DNA of 64,000 bases from Epiperipatus broadwayi. Lineage: Eukaryota > Onychophora > Udeonychophora > Euonychophora > Peripatidae. The stretch is from assembly GCA_028023455.1 (NCBI GenBank), contig JAQFVV010012511.1:3658165-3722164 (forward strand), given 5' to 3'. The notes beneath the pieces are model-generated. The model was not told the origin of the DNA, ran no database searches, and saw only the letters and a list, made by a program, of their open reading frames with translations. The position numbers and the translations under genes are program-made. Shown one piece after another: positions 42,360 through 54,665 of the stretch (position 1 is the stretch's first letter; the number at the start of each line of letters is the position of its first letter).

Positions 42360-44660
42360 GTAAAACTTTAATAAGTGTTAGTATTAAATATGCACACATT
42401 ATATAATTGGAATATAATATATTGAACAATTATATTGAACAATTCTATAAATAATAACAATTTATTAAATCTTCAAACGTTTTCGAAGGTTTACTCTTCA
42501 TTATCAAGAAGTACAAACTCTCTCATCGTTTTTCAATGATATACCAATATGCAAATATCTAACAAACCGTGTAAATATGCAAATTAGAATCAAAGCGCCT
42601 ACACTTGCCATTTCTTCGACAAGGCATAAAATGACTCTTGTTCATTGCATGTTCATCCGAAATGATGTAGCACGCCTTCTTAACGCTCTTTTGCAAATCA
42701 TTCCAATCCCTACACAATATTCTTGACCTCTCAGGTCTGCACTGGTGACCCACAGCCATTGCATGCTGAACAAAAATTGAAGGGTGGGATGAGTCTACTA
42801 AGGCCTTATTGTATGCATACATGTGCTGGGATAATCTTGTTTGAACCGCTGCTCTCGTCTCCCCATAATATGCAGCTGGGCAATTGTTTTCACTACATGC
42901 AATCTTGTAGACTGCCTGCTGTGCTTGTATTGGAAGAATATAATCTTTGGTGTTTTTTATACACCTATTCAGGTTAGGGGGTGAACGCAAAAACACACTA
43001 AACTCCGAGCAAAAAATTGTCCGCAAGTTTCTATAAATATTTTTGATACATGGTAGCAAAATGCGCTGTTTATCTTGTTTCAACATGTGATAAGACCTCT
43101 TTTAAATTTCTTAATAACATTATCAATGGCTCTTTGATTATATTTTGCCTTGATGAGCTCATTTCTATAAGTTTCAATATTGCTTCTTTTGTCAGTTTCA
43201 AAGCTGCACAAACAGTTATTTCTATGTAAGAACGATTTGAGGCCAGCAAATTTATGTATATCTGGTGTATTTGATAAGTGATGTATATGTCCTCTTGATC
43301 TTAATAGGCTTATAAGATGTTCATTTTGTAGTAAAAGCGATTAGCTTCAATCATCACTTGCAGGTCCAAATATTTGATACTGTTCGATGCTTCCTCCTGA
43401 CTTACATTTATGTTTAGGCCTGAAGCTGATATAAGATCAATTTTAATGTCTTCTATGGTTTCCTCCAGAGTGGCCACAAAAATATCATCTACATACCTAA
43501 CATACAGTACTAATCCACTGTCCATATATTTAGAAACAATAATCCATTCATATGCATTCATCATAATGCTGGCGATGATTCCGCTCATCGGAAGACCCAT
43601 TGGCCAACCGTTGAGCATATGATACCACTCATGATTGAAAACTGCATAAATATTTCAGTTCATCCATTCCAGCAATGCAACAATAAACTTGACCCGCTCA
43701 AGATTCATTCCATAGTTAATGAGTGCTTCTCTTACCACTATGATCAACTTAGGTCTATCAATCGATCCATATAGCTCTGCTATATCCAGTGCAGTCATCC
43801 TTGTGTTTTCCTCCGGATTAGCATTCTTCAATTTCTCAATGAAAACAAATGATGATTTAACAGCATACTCTCCATATCCAGTAGTTTATGTGATCCACTT
43901 ATTTATGATCTTGGCTGCTTTATAATAATGTATTCTGCCGAAGTCGATCATCAACCTCAAAGGCACACCCTCTTTGTGGGTTTTGGTGTTTGCAAAAATT
44001 CTTGGGGGAGGGTGGCCAAAGGATATATTTGCAGGTATTCAGCCTTAGAAAATGCTTTGGATGTATAAGGCCTAAGCACAAACGATACGAATTTATCTTT
44101 ATTCAACTTGAAGTTAATCTCAGGTACTTTTCTAAATTTTAGCTTGTCAATTTGTTGCTGAATTTTATACCTATAATCTTCAGTATCCATAATTACAAAT
44201 CTATTACCTTTGTCCTCTTTTAAAACCATAATATTCTGTTGACTCATAAACCTTTGTGTTGTTGATATCCTATCTCTCCACTGATTTCTCTTTGGATGTA
44301 TAGCTTTATGTTGCAAACCTCTTGCAATTCTTGCTATATACGCATCCTTAAGAGGGCTCTTTTCCAAACCAGCTTCAGTAGCAGCTACCAGCTCCATCTT
44401 AGGGCACTTCCACCCTTCCCCAATGAATCTAGGGCCTTTATTCAGGACTGTTTTAACTCTTTCAGGGATCTGAGACGTTGATAAATTTACGAATTCATCT
44501 TGCTTCTACAGCTGCAATTGTATGCCTTGCTTAACTCTAAAAATTGGATCTTCTTGTTAAATTTCAATTCCAACTGTGCTCTCAGTCTATTGCATTTTTC
44601 AATTATATTCAAATTATATAATGTGTGCATATTTAATACTAACATTTATTAAAGTTTTAC
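42360..44660 (-). mobile_element. Penelope-like element with 59-bp inverted ends
   Basis: A 2.3-kb unit whose outermost 59 bases (42360-42418 and 44602-44660) are inverted copies matching at 57 of 59 positions. Between them on the minus strand lie a PLE reverse transcriptase and a GIY-YIG nuclease. The 3' side has a GAAG/CTTC hairpin followed by GAAA (42481-42499). This PLE is a different lineage from the relics at 6.9, 15, 36 and 55 kb. Inverted flanks of this length and identity suggest recent insertion. Confidence 0.8.
42559..44540 (-). pseudogene. Penelope-like RT/GIY-YIG polyprotein
   Basis: The N-terminal PLE part has NIMVLKEDKGNRFVIMD and DTEDYRYKI (about 44230-44160). The polymerase follows with motif A TALDIAELYGSID (about 43790), motif B GWPMGLPMSGIIASIM (about 43600) and motif C LYVRYVDDIFVAT (about 43500, catalytic DD intact), then IKYLDLQVM. 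The GIY-YIG domain reads AVYKIACSENNCPAAYYGET and TRLSQHM (about 42910-42830). Where PLE nucleases normally have Glu (KEA), this copy has VKKACYI (about 42660). Frame changes near 43957, 43620, 43310 and 43086 and a stop near 43655 break the frame. PLEs use this protein for target-primed reverse transcription. Confidence 0.85.
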
Positions 44661-45879
44661 CTATAGAATATTATAATAAAAAATAATTAATTTATTGTGT
44701 TTTATATTTATTTATAATTATAAATCTACATATGTATCTGACTAGGACTTAAATTCAAGATTTATGATAGAATTTTTTTCAGGTAGCTAACTAATAGTTA
44801 ACCATTCAATTTTGGTCAACAAATGAGTAAGTAACTAGTCTTAATTTATGAAAGTTAAAACACCCAAACCTTCTTCAGCTGAAAGTTGGAAGCTTTGTGT
44901 GAGTAATGAGCTCTTCCTCACTGTTTTTTTTATATGAGATATTGATAGAGATATCTTTTCCCTACAGTGGACTATTTAAAGACTGTTTTGGTTATGCATA
45001 TGAATACATTGAATAATTGGTAATTATTTGTCAAGTGATTTTTTTAATTCTTATAAATTTTTACTCATTAATATCAGTTATTATCTGTGACATAATACTA
45101 TTAAATTCAAAAAATGTATGACTTGTATTATACTTGGCATAAATGTTAAAATGAATTTTATGACTTGAAAAAATGAGATGGTTAATATTCCCTTGAAGCA
45201 AAAAAAAAAACAATGAATCAACCAACCTTACTTCCTTAGAATATGGAGTGAAAGATAGAATTTTATAAAAATTATTATTATTGTTAATAATTGTTAATAA
45301 AAATATTGCCCTTAAAGAAAATTGTCTTTCTCTTATTAAATCGTTAAAGTTTGCAAGTTCGGACTGGTTTTGTCTCATTTAATTACTTTAGTTTTCAAGT
45401 TGCTTAGATTTTTTTTCTTTTCAATTTTTCAAGTTATTATAATTTTTTAAAGAGTAAATCAAGAGAGAAAGAGTTGTTGAGAATTAAAATTTACCAAGGT
45501 CAGTGCAATTGAAAAAAGACGAAACTACGATTAAATATGAATTTATTGGCTCTACTGATTTTTTATTTATAACATTTTAAATATTTTCATTTCGTTCATA
45601 GTAATTATTTGCTTAGGAATATTAAAAGCAATACTTTTAATCGATGATCATATAATTTAAATTAAAAAGCAGCTAGAACCGGTAAAATCTTATGTAGTAT
45701 GAAATTGTGTAATATTTGGGATTAGAAGCATACAAGAATGGAGATTACATCTCTAAAGCTAACGTGTAATAAATTATTTTACGTGTAAACTTTTAAATTT
45801 CATTTATATTAAAATTAGTGATTACTGAACAAATATTTTCAAAAGTGTATGTATGCAATATGATTTCAATTAGAGAGCA
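44661..45879. other. AT-rich sequence, nothing recognised
   Basis: A 105-codon minus-strand frame (45061-45378) has no recognisable motif. No shared repeat. Confidence 0.45.
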
Positions 45880-46010
45880 TTTGAGCACAGATTTTCAAGC
45901 TCCCTTCAGTTATCCACTCCATCTTATATAACCGATACACATGACCACATAGTGTGAAAAAGATAATGATCCCCAATATATGCATTTCTTGCTGAATTTA
46001 ACAAAATAAT
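45880..46010 (-). mobile_element. Hammerhead retrozyme module, degenerate (copy 6)
   Basis: Recognisable from tgagcacagattttcaag through acacatgaccaca to ccccaatatatgcatttctt. The ribozyme keeps GAAATGCATATATTGG, but the CTGATGA side and helix II have collapsed. Oldest copy in the window. Confidence 0.7.
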
Positions 46011-46374
46011 CAGATTGCCCTTTGGCTGGGATAGTCATGTGAGAGTTGAGCACTCGAGTGCCATGATGGTCATAACATTTCCGTTTTTTTTTCTTTACTT
46101 AATTGAAAATTGATCTAGGAATCTTTAATTTTTGATTCTCCCTTTTTATGAATTGAATTAAACTGGGCTAGACAAAAATAATCATATAAACTTTTGCTTG
46201 GAAAGTCAGGTGACATTCAAGCAGCACTCAATTGACCAAACTAAGATATTTTTTTTTTTTTTAGATTGGCAATTTATCGATAAATCTTTAATTTTTGGAA
46301 TTTATGATTTTACCGATGTGATAAAATGCATAGAACTGTTTAGATAATTATAGTGATTTGATATACATATTAAA

Positions 46375-46935
46375 ATATAGGGGATTTGAACTCAGACTTT
46401 CAAGCCCCTTCACTATCTACACTATCTCATATCACTATACACATGACCACACACATGCAGAAAAGATAAATAATCACCAATATATGTATTTCGTGCTAAA
46501 CCAGCACTCATCAGTTGGTCCAGACTACCATCTTCCATACATATATATAATCGGTGCTCAATTTATATTAAGATAACAAATACTTACACTTTAATGGATA
46601 GGCTTCAACCCATTCCAACCTACAACTCTTCAGCTATCCATACCATTGAAAATCTGATGATAGAATCTCCAAATCCCATGCTGATACCGATATTGTTGTC
46701 ATGCCCATGTTGACCTCAAGTCACTCTGACTCTTCACGTATAGGAAAGTATCCATTTAAATACATAGAAGAGGGATGAGCAGAATGCAGGCTTAATATGT
46801 AAGATATGAAACACCAGGCACTCTTATACCTGGCTCCTAATTGTAAGTATAGGAGATTTGAACTCAGACTTCCAAGCCCCTTCACTATTCACACTATCTC
46901 ATACCATACACATGACCACACACATGCAGAAAAGA
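46375..46935 (-). mobile_element. Hammerhead retrozyme array (copies 7 and 8)
   Basis: Module (46375-46545), spacer (46546-46849) and the beginning of a second module (46850-46935), which stops before its ribozyme. The atttgaactcagactt marker recurs at 46384 and 46856, a 472-bp period. The first ribozyme is intact. Confidence 0.85.
46470..46528 (-). ncRNA. Type I hammerhead ribozyme, intact core (copy 7)
   Basis: Minus strand: CTGATGA, helix II GTGCTG/TAGCAC (one G-U pair) closed by GTT, then GAAA, helix III ATA-CA-TAT, H17 = A. Inner helix I ACCAA/TTGGT is perfect and followed by a TGG bulge. The outer helix GTAGTC/GATTAT has two A-to-G changes relative to other copies, and both keep pairing as G-U. 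All invariant core positions are present, so self-cleavage is expected after the A before TTGGT. Confidence 0.9.
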
Positions 46936-48989
46936 TAATAGTATAGTATTTAAAGGAAATGTTTTAAGAAGACATGGTTTTACTGTAAAAAATAAAAAAC
47001 GATCACAATAAAAAAATTAGGACTCGGTTAAACTTACTATTCTTTAAATTGATATACTAGAATAGCTAAGAGAATGAAAAGCACTGGAAAACTATCTACT
47101 TTATAATCATCAATGGTAATTTGCTATAGCTTGCCACACAATTTATTATAATATCTCAATTTTAAAGCCACATCATACAGTTTAATGAATTGAAGCTGCA
47201 TATGTAAACTTATTTAACTGTTTTGGCTTAATTTCTATTTTATTTATAAGTAAACTGCGATTGTTTAAACAATTGGGTGCTGATACCTTTTCTTTTTTTA
47301 AACGTAAAATTAAATCCTAAAACTTTTTAAACGATTGCAAAAATAGATTTAATAGTTTTCATAAAGACAATGGAGATCTTATATTTTTATGATGATTTTT
47401 AAAATGAATCATTTATTCTATTGTTATGAGAAGTGTTAGGGGAAACTTTTTTCACTTCAATTTTTTAGCAACAATTTATATCATTAATTTAATAACTTCT
47501 TTCAACTGTCCATTTGTTTATAACTTGTTTTTAAACGAATATATAAAGTAATATATATCTATCAAAAATAGGATTAATAATGATGATGATTCTGTCAAAA
47601 GTTATTAATTTGATTTGAGTATCAGTGTTATGAAAATTTTAATCTTAATTAAACCCATCTTCGTTTTTTATTAATATAAATTGTGTTTATTTAAATATAT
47701 ATCTTAATACAAAATATCTGCATAATTAATCAATAAATAAACATTTTAATCAGCTAAGATTTTCTTTTTTCTAATTCAATATTCGATAATTATGTTCATT
47801 GTTGTGTTACTTATTTTTTAATAATTAATTGTATTTGCTTTCTTTAAGTCTTTATTTATGTGGTAAAAAAGAAAAAGATTAATAGCGTTAAGAACGTAGA
47901 CTTTGTTAGCAGGTGTGTCAATCTTTGGTCATTTTAACTTCCCCGAGATGTCAAGCTTGTATTGACTACCAGAGAAGAGCAGTGGAAGCTGCTCTGTCAG
48001 TCAAGAGATTGATGGCACACTTTCTAGGTGCATGTGACATTAACTGTATTTATCAAGTTCCTTCAGGCAAACTTTGATCCAATTATTGTTCCTGTATAAA
48101 TCAAGCCAGTACCTGCTTGTTAAAAGTAGATGTTACCCCCTATTCAGCCTTAGTAATTTTAAGAATGGAAGGATTCACTGTGATTAACACACCTGAATAA
48201 GCGTGCACCTGTTCCTATCTTAGCCAATAGTGGGGTAGCAATGGTAGATTGGTTGAAGTGGCCTAAGGATATTTCTACCATTGTAGAAGCCCAATCATGC
48301 CCAGCCCTGTTAGTAAGATAATATCAGGACCATCAGGTTGTCTTTTCACAATGAAAGTGAACTTGTGAATCATTAACTCACTAGATGGCGTTATTAAGAT
48401 ATTTGTTAAGGAAAAAATATTGTTCTTTAAACAAAGATATGGTAAAGGACGGGATGAAAGTTGGTTGAAAATAATAATGGCAAAATAAATTTTTCAATGA
48501 TTATTTTTTTTTATGATCTATTAAAAAAAAGCTAAATGGGGGAAATCCTGAACTTTCATTTTTGAGCCTGTAATATTCATTTTTCAATGCAAATCTTATT
48601 GTCACGGATGTGTGGGTATATAAACGCTCATACATATGTCAAAAATTGGAAGCTTTTTTTGTTTAATTCATTTATTAACGCAAGTTTTACATAAATCTTT
48701 GCTGTTTGTTTTAGTTAATTTTAATTTTGAGAAAGAACGCCGTTTTGTTGTTAAACATTTTCGATTGTGAAACTAAACGATTACTTTAAAACACTTTTTT
48801 TTAATTTTTTTAATAAAATATTTTATTTGTTAAATAGTATTTACAAAACTATATAAAGAATGGAGTGCGTGGAGAGGCATAATTTATGGTATTCACGTTA
48901 CAAAATTAGAGTACCAATAGATAATACAGTACTTAACACATATTAAACGATTTATTTCAAAGGTTCGCAACAATATCCAAATAAAAAAC
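46936..48989. other. AT-rich DNA with an unassigned GC-richer 500-bp block
   Basis: 47880-48380 is clearly less AT-rich than its surroundings and holds no long frame, tRNA box or repeat seen elsewhere. It may be an exon, non-coding RNA or single-copy repeat. The rest is featureless. Confidence 0.4.
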
Positions 48990-49170
48990 AAAACAAATTC
49001 CTGAAATAATCAGGACCAACTAATGATTGCTGGTTTAGCATGAAATACGTGTATTGGTGATTATTTATCTTTTCAACACGTGTGTGATCAGGTGGGTCAG
49101 CAACATGAGATGTCATGGAGAGTTGAGGATCGTATGATAGTCTGAGTCCAAATCCCTTATATATTACAAA
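48990..49170 (+). mobile_element. Hammerhead retrozyme module (copy 9)
   Basis: Ribozyme strand plus. The ribozyme (49006-49064) keeps both helix I parts (AATAATC/GATTATT and ACCAA/TTGGT) and GAAA. CTGATGA has become CTAATGA (invariant G5 lost) and the first helix II pair is T-T. The module ends near gagtccaaatccc. Confidence 0.8.
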
Positions 49171-50630
49171 CAATTAAAGAAATATAAACATTGTTTTCTT
49201 TAATAGGCCTAAAATACTAAAACCATTAATTGGCAGCACTTAGGTTGCATATAATGTAATTATCGCAATAGTTGTTTTTATATATAGGATTATAGCTCCA
49301 GAAATTTGTACAAGTGAATTCAAAATAAATTTAATTGTCACTCCAAATGATCTATTTTGAGATTATAAAAAAATTTTAATATCAAACACACACGTCAGTA
49401 ATTTCTAATGTATGATAGGTTCAATGTATAAGAAGATATTTTCAGCATCATTGCTGAAGAAATATTGATTTAATTCACGGAATCAAACATCAGTCAACAA
49501 GAATTTTAATGATAGATATTTACCTTTGAAGATAAATTTATATTTATTGATTCATATTACTTTCAATGAGAATTTACAGACTATATTTCATTCTGGATTA
49601 AAAGGAATATCAGCATGCTTCTAATGAGCAAATAAGAAATATTGTAAATTTTGGTATCATTTGATTTTCCATTAATAATGGTGTGTGTGTTTTTTTTAAG
49701 TAAGCTGCTTGACTTTCAGCAATTATTAAATCACTTTCTCCACTAATTAAGAATTCAATACTATTTATTTTAACTATTTAAACCATTAAAAAGTGTCTTA
49801 CACATTCAATAAAGGATATTTATATAATGTTACTTTTTACTGAGTATAATGTAAACAGTAGTGGACAGGCAACACCACATTGTATTATTAGTATTATTCC
49901 TTAAAATGTTTAATATAAATTTAAGGGAATTATGAAAATTTGATATGTTTTATTGTATGTTACAATTTAATGTATTGCATTTTAATTAATGCATGTCTAA
50001 TTCTTTACAGAAATTATCAGAATATCTTTATAGTAATTTTTTGGTGGAAAAGCTTTATGGTTAAGAAAGATGATATGAACAAGGACCTTTCATTAACTAT
50101 TTTTATTTAATATTTAAATTTAATAAAACAATAGGAAAAGATTAAGTACAATGTTTGCAAATATATTTTCAAAGCTGTCGATATTAAAATTAGATTATAT
50201 ATATATAATTAAACTTTTAAAATTTTAAGCATTAGATAAGTATTTTAAAAGTACAAGAAATTTATAATATGAAGGTAAGAAATAAGCTGTTAAATGTTCC
50301 CTTAATCTGTTAAAATCATTTGTCTAGATTAAGTGAAGATGTTTTGTACATTATTTTTTTTCTAAATTTGTATTTAATCAGATAATTTGAATTTTGCTAT
50401 GAAATAATAAAGAGCAATTTTAATTATATGTAACTAATAATCCAAAAATTTTGTGTGTATTAATAATGTATGTATTACGATGATAAGATCTAAAATTTTG
50501 TAAGAAAAAGAAAAATAGTTTTACCCACATTTATCAATTCTCTTTTTTACCAAAATAGTTTCATACAATTAGCATATATTAAACCACTAAACATCACATG
50601 ACCACTATCTCATACTAGCACATAATTGTT
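49171..50630. other. AT-rich sequence, nothing recognised
   Basis: No coding similarity or shared repeat. The 13-mer aattagcatatat at 50567-50579 recurs at 50836-50848, beyond the inverted-repeat element, and could be a target duplication. Confidence 0.45.
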
Positions 50631-50838
50631 ATTAAACAATTCAAAACAAAGCAAAGCAAAACTCTCCATATAGTAAAGGCTCCTCACTGATGAAGGCCAC
50701 AAGCCAGAAACTAGTCTAGGGATATTGGATGAGTAGGCACTAGATAGGGATTTTATGCACAAGCCTTCTGGCATCCATTGATTGCTCTGGCACTACTATA
50801 TGGAGAGTTTTGCTTTGCTTTGTTTTGAATTGTTTAAT
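50631..50838 (+). mobile_element. R2 element between 45-bp perfect inverted repeats
   Basis: 50631-50675 and 50794-50838 are exact reverse complements over 45 bases. The 118-base interior is the R2 repeat of 16.1-17.1 kb. It carries CTGATGA, the stem GGC/GCC around a CACAA loop, AGAAACTAGTC, GGATGAGTAGGCACTAGATAG, and ends at TCTGGCACTACTATATGG. The R2 copies at 16 kb end with only the inner part of this inverted repeat. Known PLE and ribozyme repeats often have such complex inverted ends. Confidence 0.75.
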
Positions 50839-50867
50839 TAGCATATATGTTATAATTTAAAGTTGAC

Positions 50868-51130
50868 ACAGATATGTTTAACAATATGATGAGGTGTTAA
50901 GTCAGTAAAAGAAAATCAAGAACCCATTGGGCAAAGTTGAATAAAAAAAAAAAATCACAAAGGCAAAAAAAGATCAAGTAAAGCTATTTTGGATATGAAA
51001 CAGATATGTTTAACAATATGATGAGGTGTTAAGTCAGTAAAAGAAAATCAAGAACCCATTGGGCAAAGTTGAATAATAAAAAAAATCACAAAGGCAAAAA
51101 AAGATCAAGTAAAGCTATTTTGGATATGAA
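50868..51130. repeat. 131/132-bp tandem duplication
   Basis: Unit 1 (50868-50999) and unit 2 (51000-51130) are nearly identical, differing mainly in the length of an A-run. No coding content. Confidence 0.95.
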
Positions 51131-53639
51131 AAAAAAAGAAAAAAAAAAGCTATTTTAATTAGATTAAGCAATAAATAGGGTTTATTTTATCTGTTTGCCA
51201 TACTCATTATATATGAAAGTTCAAATTTAGGCAGTAAGACCTTTAAAATTTTTTAAGATAATTAGTAAATTTAGGATTTTTCTTTTATGTAGTCATTCCA
51301 TAGCCAACCAATTAGCCACTAATTATTAGCCAATATATAGATGTGAACTTTTATTGGTTGGAGAATAATATAGTTGGTCAGATAAATCTCAATCCATTGA
51401 CTATGAGAACAAAAAATATTATTGTACCACTTTGTCTTTCCTAGGATATATATAATGCTATAAGTGGGATATATATCATGCTGCTAGGAAAATTGAGAGC
51501 ATTGTTTTTACCATTATCTTTAAATTATTGATAAATAATAAAATAAAAAAATGTTATTAAATTAAATATCTAAGGAGTAAACTATGGCAAATTTTGTTAT
51601 GAATTATGATTTTTAATTAACTCAGAACTTTAATTTAGCATTTTGTCTTTATTTATAGAAGGACATAATATTGAATAATAAAAGTTATTTGCTTAGAAGG
51701 ATATATTTAACTTGAGTGCTATATTTGTGTTCAGATGAACAAATTGATATTTTTTTTTTTATTAGATAAGATTGAATTGACTAATCTCTAGCATTCAAAT
51801 ATGAATAAAGTCTTTTTAAAGTGATAGATTGAAGTTCAGTTTAAATGTGATTTATAAATTATAGCAAAAGTTATTCAATATAAGATTTTTAAATAGAGAT
51901 ATGTTTCCTGTCAGTACTCAAATTCATCAAACAGGGCAATGCATATTTATTGATTTATCAAGCATAATTTAATATTTTCCATTTTATATTTAAATATAGC
52001 ATACATAATCTGATTTTTAATATGGACTGAAAGTTATGGATTATTATAGCACATTGAAGTTACTTACAATATGTTACTATGTCAACATTAGATTTATATT
52101 GGATATTCATCTGTATTCTAATCTAAATATGTTTATGAATAATAAAAAGTCTCTAGTTAGAAGTGAAGATTGTGAAGTAATAAACATGAATTTAACATAC
52201 TTTGGATTTGTGTATGCATGCATTTGCTGTTATTAGCATTATTAATGATATTTCAATTGATAATAAAAATCATTGATTGGGTAATAAAGATCATCCAAAG
52301 ATATTGTCCAGCTGCCGTAATAATATATTTTATAGATTTTAAAGGCTCTCCAATATTCTTTTATGATCACTGCTATCCAGATGATGGCTGGTATGATCTA
52401 GTCAAACTTTTGGTATAATGTTAATTTTAACAATAGACAAAATACACATTGACAATTGAAAATAAATATTATAGTGACTATCTATTTAGTAAAAAATAAA
52501 CTAACTTTTTTATCCATGAAAATATTTATTTTAATATATCTTTAAGAATATTAATTCAGATTAAATTTTAATATTACAGATGTATTCATATATAATACAA
52601 ACAGATTTAAATATCTTCCAACTATAGTGTTTTCAAATAATATGAGTTCATTATGTGCTGCGCAAGTCTTAAAAACACAGTAATATTTATATTTAATACT
52701 GGAGAATGCAGCTGGGATTGTAATGGAATTTTTTTGACAAAGAGCAGAGATACAAAAAGATAAATATCTCAATTTTATTTGTGGCATATGAAGAATGAAA
52801 TACCTAAGAGAGAATCAAGAAGAATGGCTTTCCTTATCCTGTAATATATAATGTCATTATTAAAGTATTTATAAATTTTATTTCTATCATAAAAATTATT
52901 CAAACATTCTGAAATGTATTATGTTCACACTAATATATCTGATTTTGTTTTATAGATTGTTTAGCCTATTGTCCAGAAGAGTGAAAGTATAACACTTGAA
53001 ATTAAAAAATAAAGAAATCATTTTTCTAAATTTATTTTGTCTTTAATCTACTTAAATTTTTTAGTTAAGTAAACCATAGACTTTGTGCCTAAAATATATG
53101 ACATCTCCATCACATTTCAATCATATTATTTATTTTTTGCAATCAGATTCTTGTTTTTTATTTAACATTCTAATTAGCAGGAGACGATTATCATTTAGTT
53201 GAGAATAACTAAATCCCCATTATATTCATTTATTGACCATTATTGAATAGTTGGTTTGGTTGATGTATATATAATTCATCTACCTATAAGAAAAAAATCA
53301 CAAACTGTTTGTCTCTTGAAAAAATTGCAAGATTTAGTTAATCTGGACTGGAATGAGTCATGAGCATTGTATAACAGGTGTGCTAGCCAATATTCTCTCT
53401 AAAGATAGACTGTCTCAGATAAAAATACAAGAGCCTAGCACACTAAACTCACTAATGTGTAACAAAAATATATATTTAAAGATGTTAAAATATAGCATTT
53501 ATTTGTATGTTTACATATAAAATAGTTTGAAATATTGTAGAATATAATTTAAAAATAACAACAAAACACAAGCATAATAATTATTTGTGTATTTTTTTAT
53601 GTTGTTTTTTATGATTTATTCAAGTTTTATAAATTTCAT
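51131..53639. other. AT-rich sequence, nothing recognised
   Basis: Frames at 52036-52236, 52218-52418 and 52551-52787 have no recognisable motifs. Confidence 0.45.
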
Positions 53640-54665
53640 CTAGGTTGCTTAATTTTTATTAAATTATCCAATTGTTATATAATCTATTATGGGATTTTGA
53701 TTTTATCACATTCAGTAAACTGAAACTATGTTCACAATTGGCACTGGAAACATGGAAAAATTGCACAAATATTGAAAAGTACCAAAAGTTCTTTTTATTC
53801 TTGATATTTTATATTTTTCATTTATTAAAAAATTTCAAATTACCATCTTGTTCTAAAATTGTATCTAAGCTTATATGGTTTATATCATTATTATTTATTA
53901 TAGATTCATATTTTACAAATAAACATTTTAGACTATCTTTTCCATGCTCTATATTTAAATTATGTTTCATTACAAAAGGATCAAAAACATTCCAGTCATT
54001 TATATCTCTTCTGGAAATCTAGTATCAAATGATTACAAAGCAGTTTAATAAATTTAAGTATAGACAAACAAAGTATCTATATGATCATTGGAATCTAAAA
54101 TTGTTTGAAATTTACACTCTTATCATATGTTATCTAGATATTGTCCTCTTAGTTTATTAATTTTTGATTTTGCAAATTGGTATGCTATTATTGTAGATAA
54201 AGTAATCTTTTGCAAAGATTTTGTTTAATGCTAATAATTCACAGGTAGATTTTTAACAATCACACATGTTACTCTGTATTTATTTATTGGGTCATTGAAT
54301 TCATCAACTTGTTCTGTAACTTATTAAAATGTCATAATTTTTTACCAGAGCATTTACTATAATCCATTTTACTTCATTGAGAGGTCTGAATGATATAACA
54401 TGTATTTATGAAATGTTGATAAACTCTTTAAATTTTTCAATTCTTGTAGATGATCTACTAAACATTGCACATATTAACTCTTAAAAGGATTTCAATATCC
54501 TTAATAAATGGAACCTATTTCTATACATCATCTATTCCAGAGATTTTCCCTGTGAACATTACAGTGCTGTTGAATTAAATGTGAAATATCATCTTATAGA
54601 TGAGCAGTACACCATTTGTTTTTCCTAACATTAGCAGAGATAATCATAATCATTTTTTTATAAAG
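53640..54665 (-). pseudogene. hAT transposase fossil, C-terminal half
   Basis: On the minus strand the hAT dimerisation domain is recognisable as SANCEHSFSLLNVIKSK (about 53735-53685; family SANCERSFS-LKxIK). Before it lie WNVFDPFVMKHNLN (about 53990) and, farther upstream, HCNVHRENLWNR (about 54560; family HCxxHRxxL) and VDHLQELKNLKSLS (about 54450). Stops and frameshifts are frequent. It appears to be a different hAT lineage from the fossil at 29.7-31.2 kb. No BED finger or terminal repeats were found. Confidence 0.6.

Noticed and set aside
42723-44481. Plus-strand frames across the 42-44 kb PLE
   Set aside because: Antisense shadows of the reverse transcriptase and GIY-YIG coding strand.
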